The notes below the pieces were generated by a model. The model worked only from the letters and a program-made list of their open reading frames with translations, made no database searches and had not been told where the DNA came from. The position numbers were made by a program, and so were the translations under genes. From Nitrospira sp. (GTDB lineage Bacteria > Nitrospirota > Nitrospiria > Nitrospirales > Nitrospiraceae): 64,000 nucleotides of DNA. Location: NCBI GenBank assembly GCA_029194535.1, contig JARFXR010000002.1, positions 806,001 to 870,000 on the forward strand. The letters are read 5' to 3'. Every line of letters begins with the position of its first letter. The first letter of the stretch is position 1. Of the stretch, positions 6,977 to 14,431 are shown one piece after another.

Positions 6977-9037
6977 TCAGAAATACCAGGCCAGGCCGCC
7001 CATGAAGAACCGCGGATTGCCCGGCACGAAATGAATATCGTTGACGCCGGTCGCTTCGTTTCGCAACCGCGATTCAAAATAGAAGATGGCCTGCTCCCAT
7101 TGGGTATCCAGAAGGTTTTGGACGAAGAGAAATGCCTCCAGGCGGCCGTAGGGCAGCTTGATCGGCAATCGATACCGTTCGGTCAGGTCAAAGTCGACCC
7201 AGGACGGGGCCTTCACACTGCGGTCCTCCGTCAGCGGGCGCACACCCATGTAGGTGGCCTGCAATTGCGAGGTGAGCGCCTCGGGCCAGTTCAACAGCAG
7301 GGCGCCATAGGCGGTCAGTTCCGGGGCCAATGGGATGGCATCACCATTGTTGAATTCCGCTTTCGTGTAGGCGACGTGACCGTTGAAATAGAGCGGCCCC
7401 CAGATCTGACCCCGTGCCGCCACTTCGACACCCCGACGGCGGGTGGGACCGCGGTTTTCCGTTGTCCCTTCGTCACCGACAAACACCAACTCCGATTGGA
7501 GATCGATCGCCCACAGCGAGGCAGTCAACATCACCCCCTCCGGACCCCAGGGTTGGGCGCGCAGACCGACCTCGTAGGTCTGCGCGCGAGCCAGCGGCAC
7601 TGCATCGATCGCCACAGCCGACCGCGCATCGTTGCTGTGATAGCCTTGCCCATAGTTGGCAAAGAACTCCGTCTTGAACCAAGGCCCCAACACGAGATTG
7701 GCCTTGGGCAAGACCATCCCGGATGTCTTACGACCGGCCGGCTGTTCTGCACAAGTACTGCATCGATTGTTCACATCGAACGTGAAAATCGGGGCACGAA
7801 GCCCTCCCGACAATCTCATCCAGATTGCCGGCTGGAGTTCGGCCTTGACGTAGGGCTCATAGGAAGCCTCAAGAATATCGCTGTCTGTGGTGAAACCGGT
7901 CGGCGCCCTGGTGGTTTGAGTCCCCAAGGTCGCATGGATGTCATCGACACGGGTTTGAAATCCGATCGTGCCCAAGCTGGGGATACCGAATATCTCCGCC
8001 CGCTGCTTATATCCAAGATCGCCTCCATAGATGCCTCGTCGGTCCGACTGCTGAATGCCGTCCCCATTGACCGGGTCGTTGAGAAAGAACGTGAAGTTCG
8101 TGAACAAATCAAACTTGTAGTACTGGCCGTAGGCGTTGGCGAAAAATGTCCCGGCGAACGGGGTGTCATAGTGATAATTCATGCGAAGCGTGGCCCTGGT
8201 GGTGTTTCCTCCTTCGGAGGGGTCGATCGCGCCGAAGCGGTCGAGGGAGCCGTCGTTGACAGCCCGGAGCGGAATTTCCCCTGATGCATTCCATTGGCCT
8301 TTTTGAAAGCTGCCGGTGAGCGCCAATTCATCACGGCTGGAAAAATTCGTCGTCATTTTTCCCAGCACGTTGGCCCGAAAGTACCGATTGTCGTTGAGGT
8401 AGGGCCCGTTCGTGTAGTAGGCCTCTCCGGCAAACAACGTGCGGACCTTATCCTTCGTCGGAGAGAGCATCAAAATGTATCGTTGAGTGTCGAACTGTCC
8501 CCAGGCCCCCTGAACGACTCCCTCCTTGACGACCTCGCGCGTCCGAAAGTTGATCGCCGCCGCCGTGTTAAAGTCGCCGTATTCAGGAAGATAGGCGCCC
8601 TTGGTGGCCTCCACTCCCTCGATCGTCTCCGGAATGATGAAGTTGAGATCCGTGTAGCCTTGACCATGGGCGTGGGAACGGAAATTGATCGGCATGCCGT
8701 CGGTGAAGAACGCCACGTCGGTGCCGTGGTCGGCATCGAATCCGCGCACGAAATATTGATCGGCTTTGCCGGCTCCGCCGGAATGTTCCACGGCGATGAA
8801 GCCGGGAATCAGCCGCAGCACTTGGGCCGGCCGACCCTGAGGCTGGAGGAGATACTCCTTGTCGGGAATAAATTGCTGCGAGGAAGCCGCGACCGGCCGG
8901 TCTCCGACGACCGAGACTTCCTGGATTTCGAGATCGGCCGCATCGGGATCGTGGGCGAGCGCCGGGGCGGGGCAAGCCATTACACCGGCAAGCATCATCA
9001 AGCAAGCCGGCGGATTCAGGATAGAAACACGGGCCAT
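6977..9037 (-). CDS. TonB-dependent outer-membrane receptor, probable nickel receptor
   Basis: 686 aa. Signal peptide (residues 1-28, ending ALA-H), a TonB-box-like segment near residues 37-45, a plug domain (about 48-165) with the conserved QYFVRGFDADHG region, then a 22-strand-type barrel ending in the outer-membrane signature GLAWYF. The gene lies downstream of nikR and a DUF3842 gene on the same strand, which suggests uptake of nickel or a nickel chelate across the outer membrane with energy from TonB. Substrate is inferred from context only; the plug has His residues (RSHAHGQGY) but these are not proof. The leader contains a strong nested hairpin and repeated TTCGTGG half-sites. Confidence 0.85.
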   Translation of the reverse strand: MARVSILNPPACLMMLAGVMACPAPALAHDPDAADLEIQEVSVVGDRPVAASSQQFIPDKEYLLQPQGRPAQVLRLIPGFIAVEHSGGAGKADQYFVRGFDADHGTDVAFFTDGMPINFRSHAHGQGYTDLNFIIPETIEGVEATKGAYLPEYGDFNTAAAINFRTREVVKEGVVQGAWGQFDTQRYILMLSPTKDKVRTLFAGEAYYTNGPYLNDNRYFRANVLGKMTTNFSSRDELALTGSFQKGQWNASGEIPLRAVNDGSLDRFGAIDPSEGGNTTRATLRMNYHYDTPFAGTFFANAYGQYYKFDLFTNFTFFLNDPVNGDGIQQSDRRGIYGGDLGYKQRAEIFGIPSLGTIGFQTRVDDIHATLGTQTTRAPTGFTTDSDILEASYEPYVKAELQPAIWMRLSGGLRAPIFTFDVNNRCSTCAEQPAGRKTSGMVLPKANLVLGPWFKTEFFANYGQGYHSNDARSAVAIDAVPLARAQTYEVGLRAQPWGPEGVMLTASLWAIDLQSELVFVGDEGTTENRGPTRRRGVEVAARGQIWGPLYFNGHVAYTKAEFNNGDAIPLAPELTAYGALLLNWPEALTSQLQATYMGVRPLTEDRSVKAPSWVDFDLTERYRLPIKLPYGRLEAFLFVQNLLDTQWEQAIFYFESRLRNEATGVNDIHFVPGNPRFFMGGLAWYF

Positions 9038-9060
9038 TGCTCCACCACATCCGCGTGATG

Positions 9061-9125
9061 TTCGTGGACCAACGGCCCACGAAGGTCTGGCGCGAAGGTT
9101 CGCGCGTTGTGTCAGACCTTCGTGG
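9061..9125 (-). promoter_or_regulatory. Nested hairpin and TTCGTGG dyad in the receptor leader
   Basis: Arms 9077-9089 and 9113-9125 pair over 13 bp (CCACGAAGGTCTG with CAGACCTTCGTGG) and enclose a second perfect hairpin (GCGCGAA/TTCGCGC, 9090-9105 on the plus strand). A competing dyad, TTCGTGG (9061-9067) with CCACGAA (9077-9083), shares one arm with the large stem, so the two cannot form together. It could be a terminator between DUF3842 and the receptor, an attenuator, or a NikR operator. Confidence 0.5.
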
Positions 9126-9151
9126 TCTGAGTGAGGAGAAAATCCGTCGGC

Positions 9152-9577
9152 TCAGGCGAGCGAGCCGACAGTCACTAGAAATTGGACTCGACGAAGCGAG
9201 CGGGCAATGAGGTGCTCAAGCTTATGCTCCTCCGTGCCGACGACTTCCACCTGTGCCTGATTGACCGGTAACAAGACCTTTTTGGCCCTCGCGCCCAAGA
9301 TCGCCCGAACGACAGCCGGCGTGACGTCTCCGACTGTGGCGCTCGCCAATACAAGATTGAGCGACAGGAGAATTACGTCAGCGGTCGGCACCGTTGCCAC
9401 GATGGCGCGTCCTCCGGCACCCACCTGCGCGGCACCGGCGGCCTTCATGGCCGTGGCAGCCGCTTGATTCGTGCCCAGCCCGATGATCTGATGGGCATCT
9501 CCCAACTGCGACTGGAGTCCGGCCACCAACCGGCGGCCCAATCCTCCGCCGCGCCCATCGATCACGCAGATGCGCAT
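9152..9577 (-). CDS. DUF3842 family protein
   Basis: 141 aa, single domain. Starts with MRICVIDGRGGGLGRRL, a Rossmann-like nucleotide-binding loop (GxGGG at residues 8-12), and contains the conserved segments IIGLGTNQAAATAM, GDVTPA and LLPVNQAQVEVVG of DUF3842. Function of the family is unknown. Its start lies within the last codons region of nikR (stop at 9580), so translation is almost certainly coupled and the protein probably serves nickel homeostasis. It is followed by the hairpin region and the TonB receptor gene. Confidence 0.75.
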   Translation of the reverse strand: MRICVIDGRGGGLGRRLVAGLQSQLGDAHQIIGLGTNQAAATAMKAAGAAQVGAGGRAIVATVPTADVILLSLNLVLASATVGDVTPAVVRAILGARAKKVLLPVNQAQVEVVGTEEHKLEHLIARSLRRVQFLVTVGSLA

Positions 9578-9579
9578 GG

Positions 9580-9996
9580 CTACACGAGCCCCTTCCCGGT
9601 CGTCGTCATCGTCAATTTACCGTGCTTGACGCCTTTGACACTCACCAAGGCGTCGGCGACCTGTCTGATCTCGGAGCCTTTGCCTTTTACGACGAGCACT
9701 TCGAGACAATGATCGTGGTCGAGATGCACGTGCATGCCGGACAGGATCTTTCCATGATAGTCATGCTGAATATCGGTCAGCTTGCTCGTGAGGTCGCGCA
9801 CATGGTGGTCGTACACGAAGGTGATGGTGCCGACCGTTTCCTTATCCTCATCCCACTCCTGCCCGACCAAATTGTCGCGGATCAGGTCGCGGAGCGCTTC
9901 CGAGCGGTTGGTGTAGCGGCGGCGTTGGATGTGCTGGTCGAACGTCTTGAGCAGCTTTTGATCGAGAGAAACGCCGAATCGTACCAGTTGCTTCAT
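9580..9996 (-). CDS. nikR: Nickel-responsive transcriptional regulator NikR
   Basis: 138 aa ribbon-helix-helix DNA-binding domain (residues 1-45) joined to an ACT-like nickel-sensing domain. The high-affinity Ni ligands are conserved with the spacing of E. coli NikR: H78, H89, H91 and C97 (H76, H87, H89, C95 in E. coli). The basic residues RRRYTNRSEALRDLIR match the RHH helix. ATG 9996 has a GGGGG/GGGAG purine run upstream. First gene of a minus-strand unit nikR-DUF3842-TonB receptor, implying nickel-dependent repression of the receptor. Confidence 0.93.
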   Translation of the reverse strand: MKQLVRFGVSLDQKLLKTFDQHIQRRRYTNRSEALRDLIRDNLVGQEWDEDKETVGTITFVYDHHVRDLTSKLTDIQHDYHGKILSGMHVHLDHDHCLEVLVVKGKGSEIRQVADALVSVKGVKHGKLTMTTTGKGLV

Positions 9997-10020
9997 CTCC
10001 CGTCCCCCTCGTTTATAGTG

Positions 10021-10064
10021 CCACGAATGTTATTTTAGTAGCACCACGATGCCGAGCCTGTCAA
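10021..10064 (-). promoter_or_regulatory. Candidate nikR promoter with possible NikR half-sites
   Basis: On the minus strand TTGACA (10059-10064) is separated by 18 bp from TACTAA (10035-10040), a plausible sigma-70 promoter for nikR. The plus-strand bases CCACGAA (10021-10027) and ACCACGA overlapping the spacer repeat the TTCGTGG half-site found upstream of the receptor gene. Confidence 0.4.
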
Positions 10065-10154
10065 CCGACGATTCTCGACCCTGAACGTCTTACGAGAGCT
10101 CGGTCCTGGTTGGATGTGCGTGAAATAGGAGAGGCTGCATCAGCCCTAGAGCGA

Positions 10155-11114
10155 TTACAGCATCTCGTTTTGGGGAGAGGAAACGACCAACAGCAAACAG
10201 CCTTCGTCGGTCCAGGTGTCGTAGTGTTCGGTCCCGGCCTCGGCACGATGATAGTCTCCAGCCGCCAATTCATGGCCGGCGATGTTGCAACCGCCCTGCA
10301 ACACATAGAGATCCTCCGCCTCCGTGTGACGATGCGGCGCGTACTTGGTACCCGGTGCAAAACGAAGGAGGGTCGCGGCCCTTCGAGAGGCCATATCGAA
10401 GGAGAGCACCTTGGCTTTCACTCCCGGTTCGATCTCTCGCCAGACTCCCTCCGCTGCTTTGATGAAGGTGAGCCCCTGGCCAGACTGCTGAAAACCGATC
10501 TTGGTGCCCGACAATCGAGAGGTCTCGGAACGAATTGGAATGGTCCGCAGGAGGCGCAAAAACGCCTTCCAGCAAAGCCGCAGCGACGTGTACAGTGTCA
10601 CGAGGAAGTGGCGCCAAGCATGCGCAAACCGATGAGGCGGCGAGCCCACACTGTCGTCAAGGAAACCTGCCCGACCTTCAGTTATCCGCCCTCCGCCTTT
10701 CGAAACAGGCGTCTCCACCAGACCGTCTGCTACGCCCTTGACATCAAGCGGGACATCCGCAGGCCCTCCGATCCGAGACATGAGCCGCTCCCGTACAGAA
10801 TCCCTGGGTGTGACAGGAACGCCCCCTAAGACCAGGGCATTCGCGGCCAACTCGAACTGTTCGCCTTCGCGAGCGGCTTCTTTCGCGACCCGGTTGACGA
10901 GGCGTTCACGCAGGCTTGACGGAGGCGGCACCGGAGCCAGCGAAGCGGCCAATGCTTCCGCGGTTGCTTGATACGCTCTCACGGCTTGGCGCACGAGAGC
11001 TGATTCCCCCGGAAGCCTCACCATGAAGGCCTGGCGGTCCTCAGGATCCAAGATCCCGAGGGCATGGAGCATCGCCTGTTCTTCCAATTCTTCCGGCAAC
11101 TTTGTCTCAGTCAC
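10155..11114 (-). CDS. Cupin-containing anti-sigma factor (RskA-like N-terminus, ChrR-like cupin)
   Basis: 319 aa, no membrane span. Residues 1-60 (LHALGILDPEDRQAF) resemble the N-terminal sigma-binding helices of RskA/ChrR-type anti-sigma factors, but the HxxxCxxC zinc motif is absent. The C-terminus (about 215-319) is a cupin with the metal-ligand set HRHTEAED and later histidines, as in ChrR. Its start overlaps the sigma factor stop by 4 bp, so the two are translationally coupled. Residues about 171-210 are encoded by a degraded copy of the 25.3-kb inverted-repeat element, forming an odd basic/hydrophobic linker between the two domains. The cupin probably senses an oxidant or metal. Confidence 0.75.
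   Translation of the reverse strand: MTETKLPEELEEQAMLHALGILDPEDRQAFMVRLPGESALVRQAVRAYQATAEALAASLAPVPPPSSLRERLVNRVAKEAAREGEQFELAANALVLGGVPVTPRDSVRERLMSRIGGPADVPLDVKGVADGLVETPVSKGGGRITEGRAGFLDDSVGSPPHRFAHAWRHFLVTLYTSLRLCWKAFLRLLRTIPIRSETSRLSGTKIGFQQSGQGLTFIKAAEGVWREIEPGVKAKVLSFDMASRRAATLLRFAPGTKYAPHRHTEAEDLYVLQGGCNIAGHELAAGDYHRAEAGTEHYDTWTDEGCLLLVVSSPQNEML
10485..10600. repeat. Remnant of the 209-bp inverted-repeat element, inside the anti-sigma gene
   Basis: On the minus strand, 41 bases beginning TCGCTGCGGCTTTGCTGG match the element at 25262-25470 at about 34 positions, including GGC-TTTTTGCGC-TCCTGC. The end CAGACTGCTGAAAA resembles the element's terminal repeat GCAGGCTGCGGAAAA. It is kept in frame within the coding sequence. 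Confidence 0.65.
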
Positions 11115-11710
11115 GACAGCAACCCACTCTCATAAGGCGCAAGGGCTTCCCGCAATTTGATCATACCCGATCTGATTCTCGTCTTCACCGTACCCAGCGG
11201 CAGCTGCAGTTTCGCGGCAATCTCACTTTGGCTTAAGCCATAGAAATAGGCGAGAGCGACGGCTTCTCGTTGCTCGGTTGTCAGCACCGCCAACGCCTGC
11301 TGGACATACCGCCGGCGCTCTTGCCCTTCCACGTTCTGTTCCGGCGTGTCATCGTCGCTGGCAAACAATTCGACGGCATCCAGCGATTCGATTCGCCCAT
11401 GTTCGGCCGCCCCGGCGCGAAACCGATCGATCGCCCTGGTGCGGGCCAGGGTCATCAGCCACGCTCCCGGCGCACCCCTGGTCGTGTCGTACGTATGGGC
11501 CTGACGCCACACTTGAGTGTAGACATCCAAGGTCACTTCTTCGGCAGCCTCGCGATTATCGAGTATCTTATAGATCATCCCGAATACTTGTGGACTCGTC
11601 CGATCATAGAACGTGGCGAGCGCGGTCTGATCGCCCTGCGCGGTCAGCGCGATCAGCTGGGCCAATTCTTGGTCTTGAGCCGCCCTGGTCGTTTCCAATG
11701 TCGGGATCAA
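11111..11710 (-). CDS. ECF-family RNA polymerase sigma factor (SigK-like)
   Basis: 199 aa with sigma region 2 (about residues 30-95: YDRTSPQVFGMIYKIL to WLMTLARTRAIDRFR) and region 4 (about 135-190, helix-turn-helix YGLSQSEIAAKLQLPLGTVKTR). Length and motifs fit a minimal extracytoplasmic-function sigma. The start is TTG 11710, with GGGGAGG about 10 bases upstream. The stop overlaps the cupin anti-sigma start by 4 bp. A shared motif (ATCC, 16-17 bp, CGTA) upstream of both this gene and the divergent hemoglobin gene suggests autoregulation and control of the divergent operon. Confidence 0.88.
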   Translation of the reverse strand: MIPTLETTRAAQDQELAQLIALTAQGDQTALATFYDRTSPQVFGMIYKILDNREAAEEVTLDVYTQVWRQAHTYDTTRGAPGAWLMTLARTRAIDRFRAGAAEHGRIESLDAVELFASDDDTPEQNVEGQERRRYVQQALAVLTTEQREAVALAYFYGLSQSEIAAKLQLPLGTVKTRIRSGMIKLREALAPYESGLLS

Positions 11711-12081
11711 TAGACGTTCCTCCCCGTAAACCTCTACGAGCCTACTGGGAGGATTGGATTTCTACGCTGCAGTTCGTCGCCAGGCTCGCACAGCGGAACA
11801 GCTTCCCCAATGACGCAATTGTATTCTGCTTTTCGGAAGGTCTCAACTATCGTGGGTAGTGGGCCGGTTTCCTCTTGCGTCATGGCCGCCCCCGATCGCA
11901 GTCGAGGGCAGGCTTCGGCGGGCATCCACTCCTCAACCAAGACTCCCCTCGGGCAAATCATTTTTGCAATCAGATCCGAACGAGAAGACATCTCGTAATG
12001 GAAAACAGGTCGACCACGGTCGCAAACGCAAGGGACAGCGTTCCATACATCAACCATTTTCTTCGACAGGAGGACAACACC
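11711..12081. promoter_or_regulatory. Divergent regulatory region with two candidate ECF promoters
   Basis: 371 bp without a credible gene. Minus strand: AAATCC (11756-11761) and CGTAG (11734-11738), 17-bp spacing, reading toward the sigma gene. Plus strand: AGATCC (11972-11977) and CGTAA (11994-11998), 16-bp spacing, reading toward the truncated-hemoglobin gene. Both resemble TGATCC/CGTA-type ECF promoters recognised by sigmas with ChrR-like partners. The middle (11853-11950) holds a partial copy of the 1077-1230 repeat. Confidence 0.45.
11853..11950. repeat. Partial copy of the 1077-1230 MITE-like repeat
   Basis: Shares GGGTAGTGGG, GTTTCCTCTTGCGTCATG and GGCGGGCATCCACTCCTCAA with the left half of the element at 1077-1230. 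A ~30 bp insertion separates the hairpin arms and the right terminal repeat is missing. Confidence 0.7.
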
Positions 12082-12555
12082 ATGAAGCACTCTCTCGCAG
12101 CATCCCTCGCGCTCATCGGGTTCGCGCTCAGCGTTACAGGCTGCAGCACTATGGAGTCGACGCCGAAATCAACGATGGCGGACACATCGCTGTATGACCG
12201 TCTGGGCGGCAAGCCGGCGATCACCGCTGTCGTGGATGACTTCGTCGGACGGGTCGCCGCAGATAACCGGATCAACGGCAAGTTCGCCAATACGGATATT
12301 CCTCGCTTGAAGACGCTGCTCGTTGAACAGATCTGCCAGGCCTCCGGGGGCCCCTGTACCTATACAGGCCGCAGCATGAAAGTCACCCATGCAGGCATGG
12401 GCGTCAGCAGCGCGGACTTCGATGCGCTCGTCGGCAATTTGGTCGCGACATTGAACAAATTCAAGGTTCCAGAGCGTGAAAAGAACGAACTGCTCGGCGC
12501 GTTGGGTCCCATGAAAACAGATATCGTCGAGCAGCCGCGGATGTCTATGAACTGA
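12082..12555 (+). CDS. Lipoprotein with group 1 truncated hemoglobin domain
   Basis: 157 aa. Residues 1-20 form a lipoprotein signal with lipobox VTGC (Cys21). The rest is a group 1 truncated hemoglobin: LYDRLGGKPAITAVVDDF at the start, the segment GPCTYTGRSMKVTHAGMGV carrying the likely proximal histidine, and a helical C-terminus. Such proteins bind heme and O2/NO. Membrane-tethered periplasmic versions are unusual compared with cytosolic ones. ATG 12082 follows AGGAGG. Probably the first gene of the operon reading to HupE and, by promoter motif, a target of the divergent ECF sigma. Confidence 0.85.
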   Translation: MKHSLAASLALIGFALSVTGCSTMESTPKSTMADTSLYDRLGGKPAITAVVDDFVGRVAADNRINGKFANTDIPRLKTLLVEQICQASGGPCTYTGRSMKVTHAGMGVSSADFDALVGNLVATLNKFKVPEREKNELLGALGPMKTDIVEQPRMSMN

Positions 12556-12601
12556 GACGCCTGTGCAATCGGCCGTGAGGTGTTGTGAGAGGAGGAAGTC
12601 T

Positions 12602-12832
12602 ATGAAATCGCGCATTCATCCATCTCTGAGCCTCCTGTTTGCCGTCGGACTCCTGTCCGGCTGCGGCGGGAACGACGGCGCATCGAGCCCAGCTGTCGTA
12701 TCAAGTGAAGCGACAGCGGCGCCGACCGACGATCAGCGCGCTCCGCAATCGGACGCGCTGACGCCGGCAGAGGTCGCCCAGGTCAATCAAGCCGGCACGG
12801 AACCTGAGCCCCCGAAGAAACCGGACATGTAG
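12602..12832 (+). CDS. Small lipoprotein, unknown function
   Basis: 76 aa. Start chosen at ATG 12602 with GGAGGAAG eight bases upstream. Signal peptide with lipobox LSGC (Cys21 or nearby), followed by a short, Ala/Thr/Pro-rich, probably disordered chain ending in KKPDM. No domain recognised. It lies between the hemoglobin lipoprotein and DUF4331 genes on the same strand with short gaps. Confidence 0.65.
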   Translation: MKSRIHPSLSLLFAVGLLSGCGGNDGASSPAVVSSEATAAPTDDQRAPQSDALTPAEVAQVNQAGTEPEPPKKPDM

Positions 12833-12875
12833 CCATCGCCGCCCGGGCGGTGGCTCTCGTCACAAGGAGACAACC

Positions 12876-14369
12876 ATGTTGATCCAGATACGATCACTCA
12901 TTCTGGCGGCACTGGTGCCGCTGATCGCCGCACCGGCTTTTGCCGCAAGCCATCGCGAAGCGCCGATGATCTCGAACGACCCGGCGGCGGACATCACCGA
13001 CTTCTATGTGTTCCGAAGCTGGCAGGATCCCGACAAGGCGATTCTGATCCTGAACGTGATTCCGAGCCAGGAACCGGGATCCGGCCCCAACTATTTCACC
13101 TTCGCCGACGACGTGCTGTACGAGATCCACGTCGACAACAACAAGAACAACATCGCGGCGAACATCGTCTACCAGATCCGGTTCAAGACCGAGATCCGGC
13201 AGCCGGGCAACGTGTTCCCGCTGGCCTATGTCGCGCTGCCTCCGATTACCGCGCTCACCGGCGGCGGATCCGAGGGATTGCTTGTCCGCCAAAGCTACAC
13301 GGTGACGGAGGTGCGATTCGGTCAGCAACCCAGAGACCTGGGGACCGGCCCGATGTACGCCGTCCCTTCGAACGTGGGAAGCCGAACGACACCGAACTAT
13401 GAACAGTTGGCGGTCAAGGGGGTGTTTCCCTTGAAGAACGGCGGACGCGTTTTCGCCGGACAGCGGGATGAAACGTTCTACATCGATCTCGGCGGCACGT
13501 TCGACACGCTCAATCTTCATGTGTCACCCATTCTCTCTCCCGCGGACGATGCGAATGACCACATCATCGTCGACGCGCCGGGCGCCGGGACGGCGGATAC
13601 CTTCAGCGGCTTCAACGTGAACACCATCGCCCTGGAGATTCCGATCAGCGACCTGACGGGCCCGAAGGGCAACAAGCTGATCGGCGCCTACGCCAGCACG
13701 AGCCGGCCGAAAGTCACGGTCATCAAGAAGGACGGCGATCGGCAGAACAGCGGTCGCTTCGTCCAAGTGGCGCGCATGGGCAATCCCCTCGTGAACGAAT
13801 TGATCATCGCGACGAGCATGAAAGACACATGGAATGCCACGGACGCGGAAGACGAGGCGAATTTCGTCTCGTTCTATTGCAATTCGGCGCTCGCGACGGC
13901 CTTGAACGCGGTGTTCGGGACCGGATTCCCGACGACGAATCGGGAAGATCTGGTCAACGCGCTGCTTCGCTACAGCCCAGGGCCGCCGGTCTGCGGCGGA
14001 GGAATCGGGAGCGAGACGCTTTCCGACCTCCTGCGGGTTGATTTGGGCGTAGCTCAGACCGCAGCGGACAGTCAGCGGCGGCTGGGTCCGCTGGCCCACG
14101 ACGCAGCCGGGAACCCGACGCCGGACAAGGCCGGCTGGCCGAACGGGCGGCGCCCCAACGATGATGTGACCGACGTCGCGCTGCGGGTCGTCGGCGGCAT
14201 CCTCACGAACCCTGCGACTCCGAACCTGGGGGACGGCGTGAACTTCAACGTCGGCTCAGTAGGCGGCAACAAAACGGCGAACGGCATCGCCACGGCGTTT
14301 CCGTTTTTGCCCACGCCGCACGACGGCCGCGACCGCCGGCACATTGATCCGCGAGAGCCCTCGAATTAG
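12876..14369 (+). CDS. DUF4331 family exported protein
   Basis: 497 aa with a cleaved signal peptide (residues 1-23, AFA-AS) and a mature start SHREAPMISNDPAADITDFYVF that is the hallmark of DUF4331. The protein is predicted to be periplasmic or extracellular, beta-rich, with only one cysteine pair near residues 330-370. Biochemical function of the family is not known to me. It is followed by tonB, a TPR gene and a HupE/UreJ gene on the same strand, a grouping that suggests a transport-related role. Confidence 0.8.
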   Translation: MLIQIRSLILAALVPLIAAPAFAASHREAPMISNDPAADITDFYVFRSWQDPDKAILILNVIPSQEPGSGPNYFTFADDVLYEIHVDNNKNNIAANIVYQIRFKTEIRQPGNVFPLAYVALPPITALTGGGSEGLLVRQSYTVTEVRFGQQPRDLGTGPMYAVPSNVGSRTTPNYEQLAVKGVFPLKNGGRVFAGQRDETFYIDLGGTFDTLNLHVSPILSPADDANDHIIVDAPGAGTADTFSGFNVNTIALEIPISDLTGPKGNKLIGAYASTSRPKVTVIKKDGDRQNSGRFVQVARMGNPLVNELIIATSMKDTWNATDAEDEANFVSFYCNSALATALNAVFGTGFPTTNREDLVNALLRYSPGPPVCGGGIGSETLSDLLRVDLGVAQTAADSQRRLGPLAHDAAGNPTPDKAGWPNGRRPNDDVTDVALRVVGGILTNPATPNLGDGVNFNVGSVGGNKTANGIATAFPFLPTPHDGRDRRHIDPREPSN

Positions 14370-14431
14370 GACGAGGCCCGGCGGGTGCCGCGCGCACGCG
14401 CGGCGCCTGCCGTGATGGCGAGGCGCAGGGC

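Noticed and set aside
9038-9151. Cobalamin riboswitch before a TonB receptor
   Set aside because: No B12-box-like sequence is seen; the leader is a simple nested hairpin next to nikR, so nickel is the better hypothesis.
11734-12090. 118-codon minus-strand open frame between sigma and hemoglobin genes
   Set aside because: Overlaps candidate promoters and a dispersed repeat, lacks a ribosome site and shows no domain.
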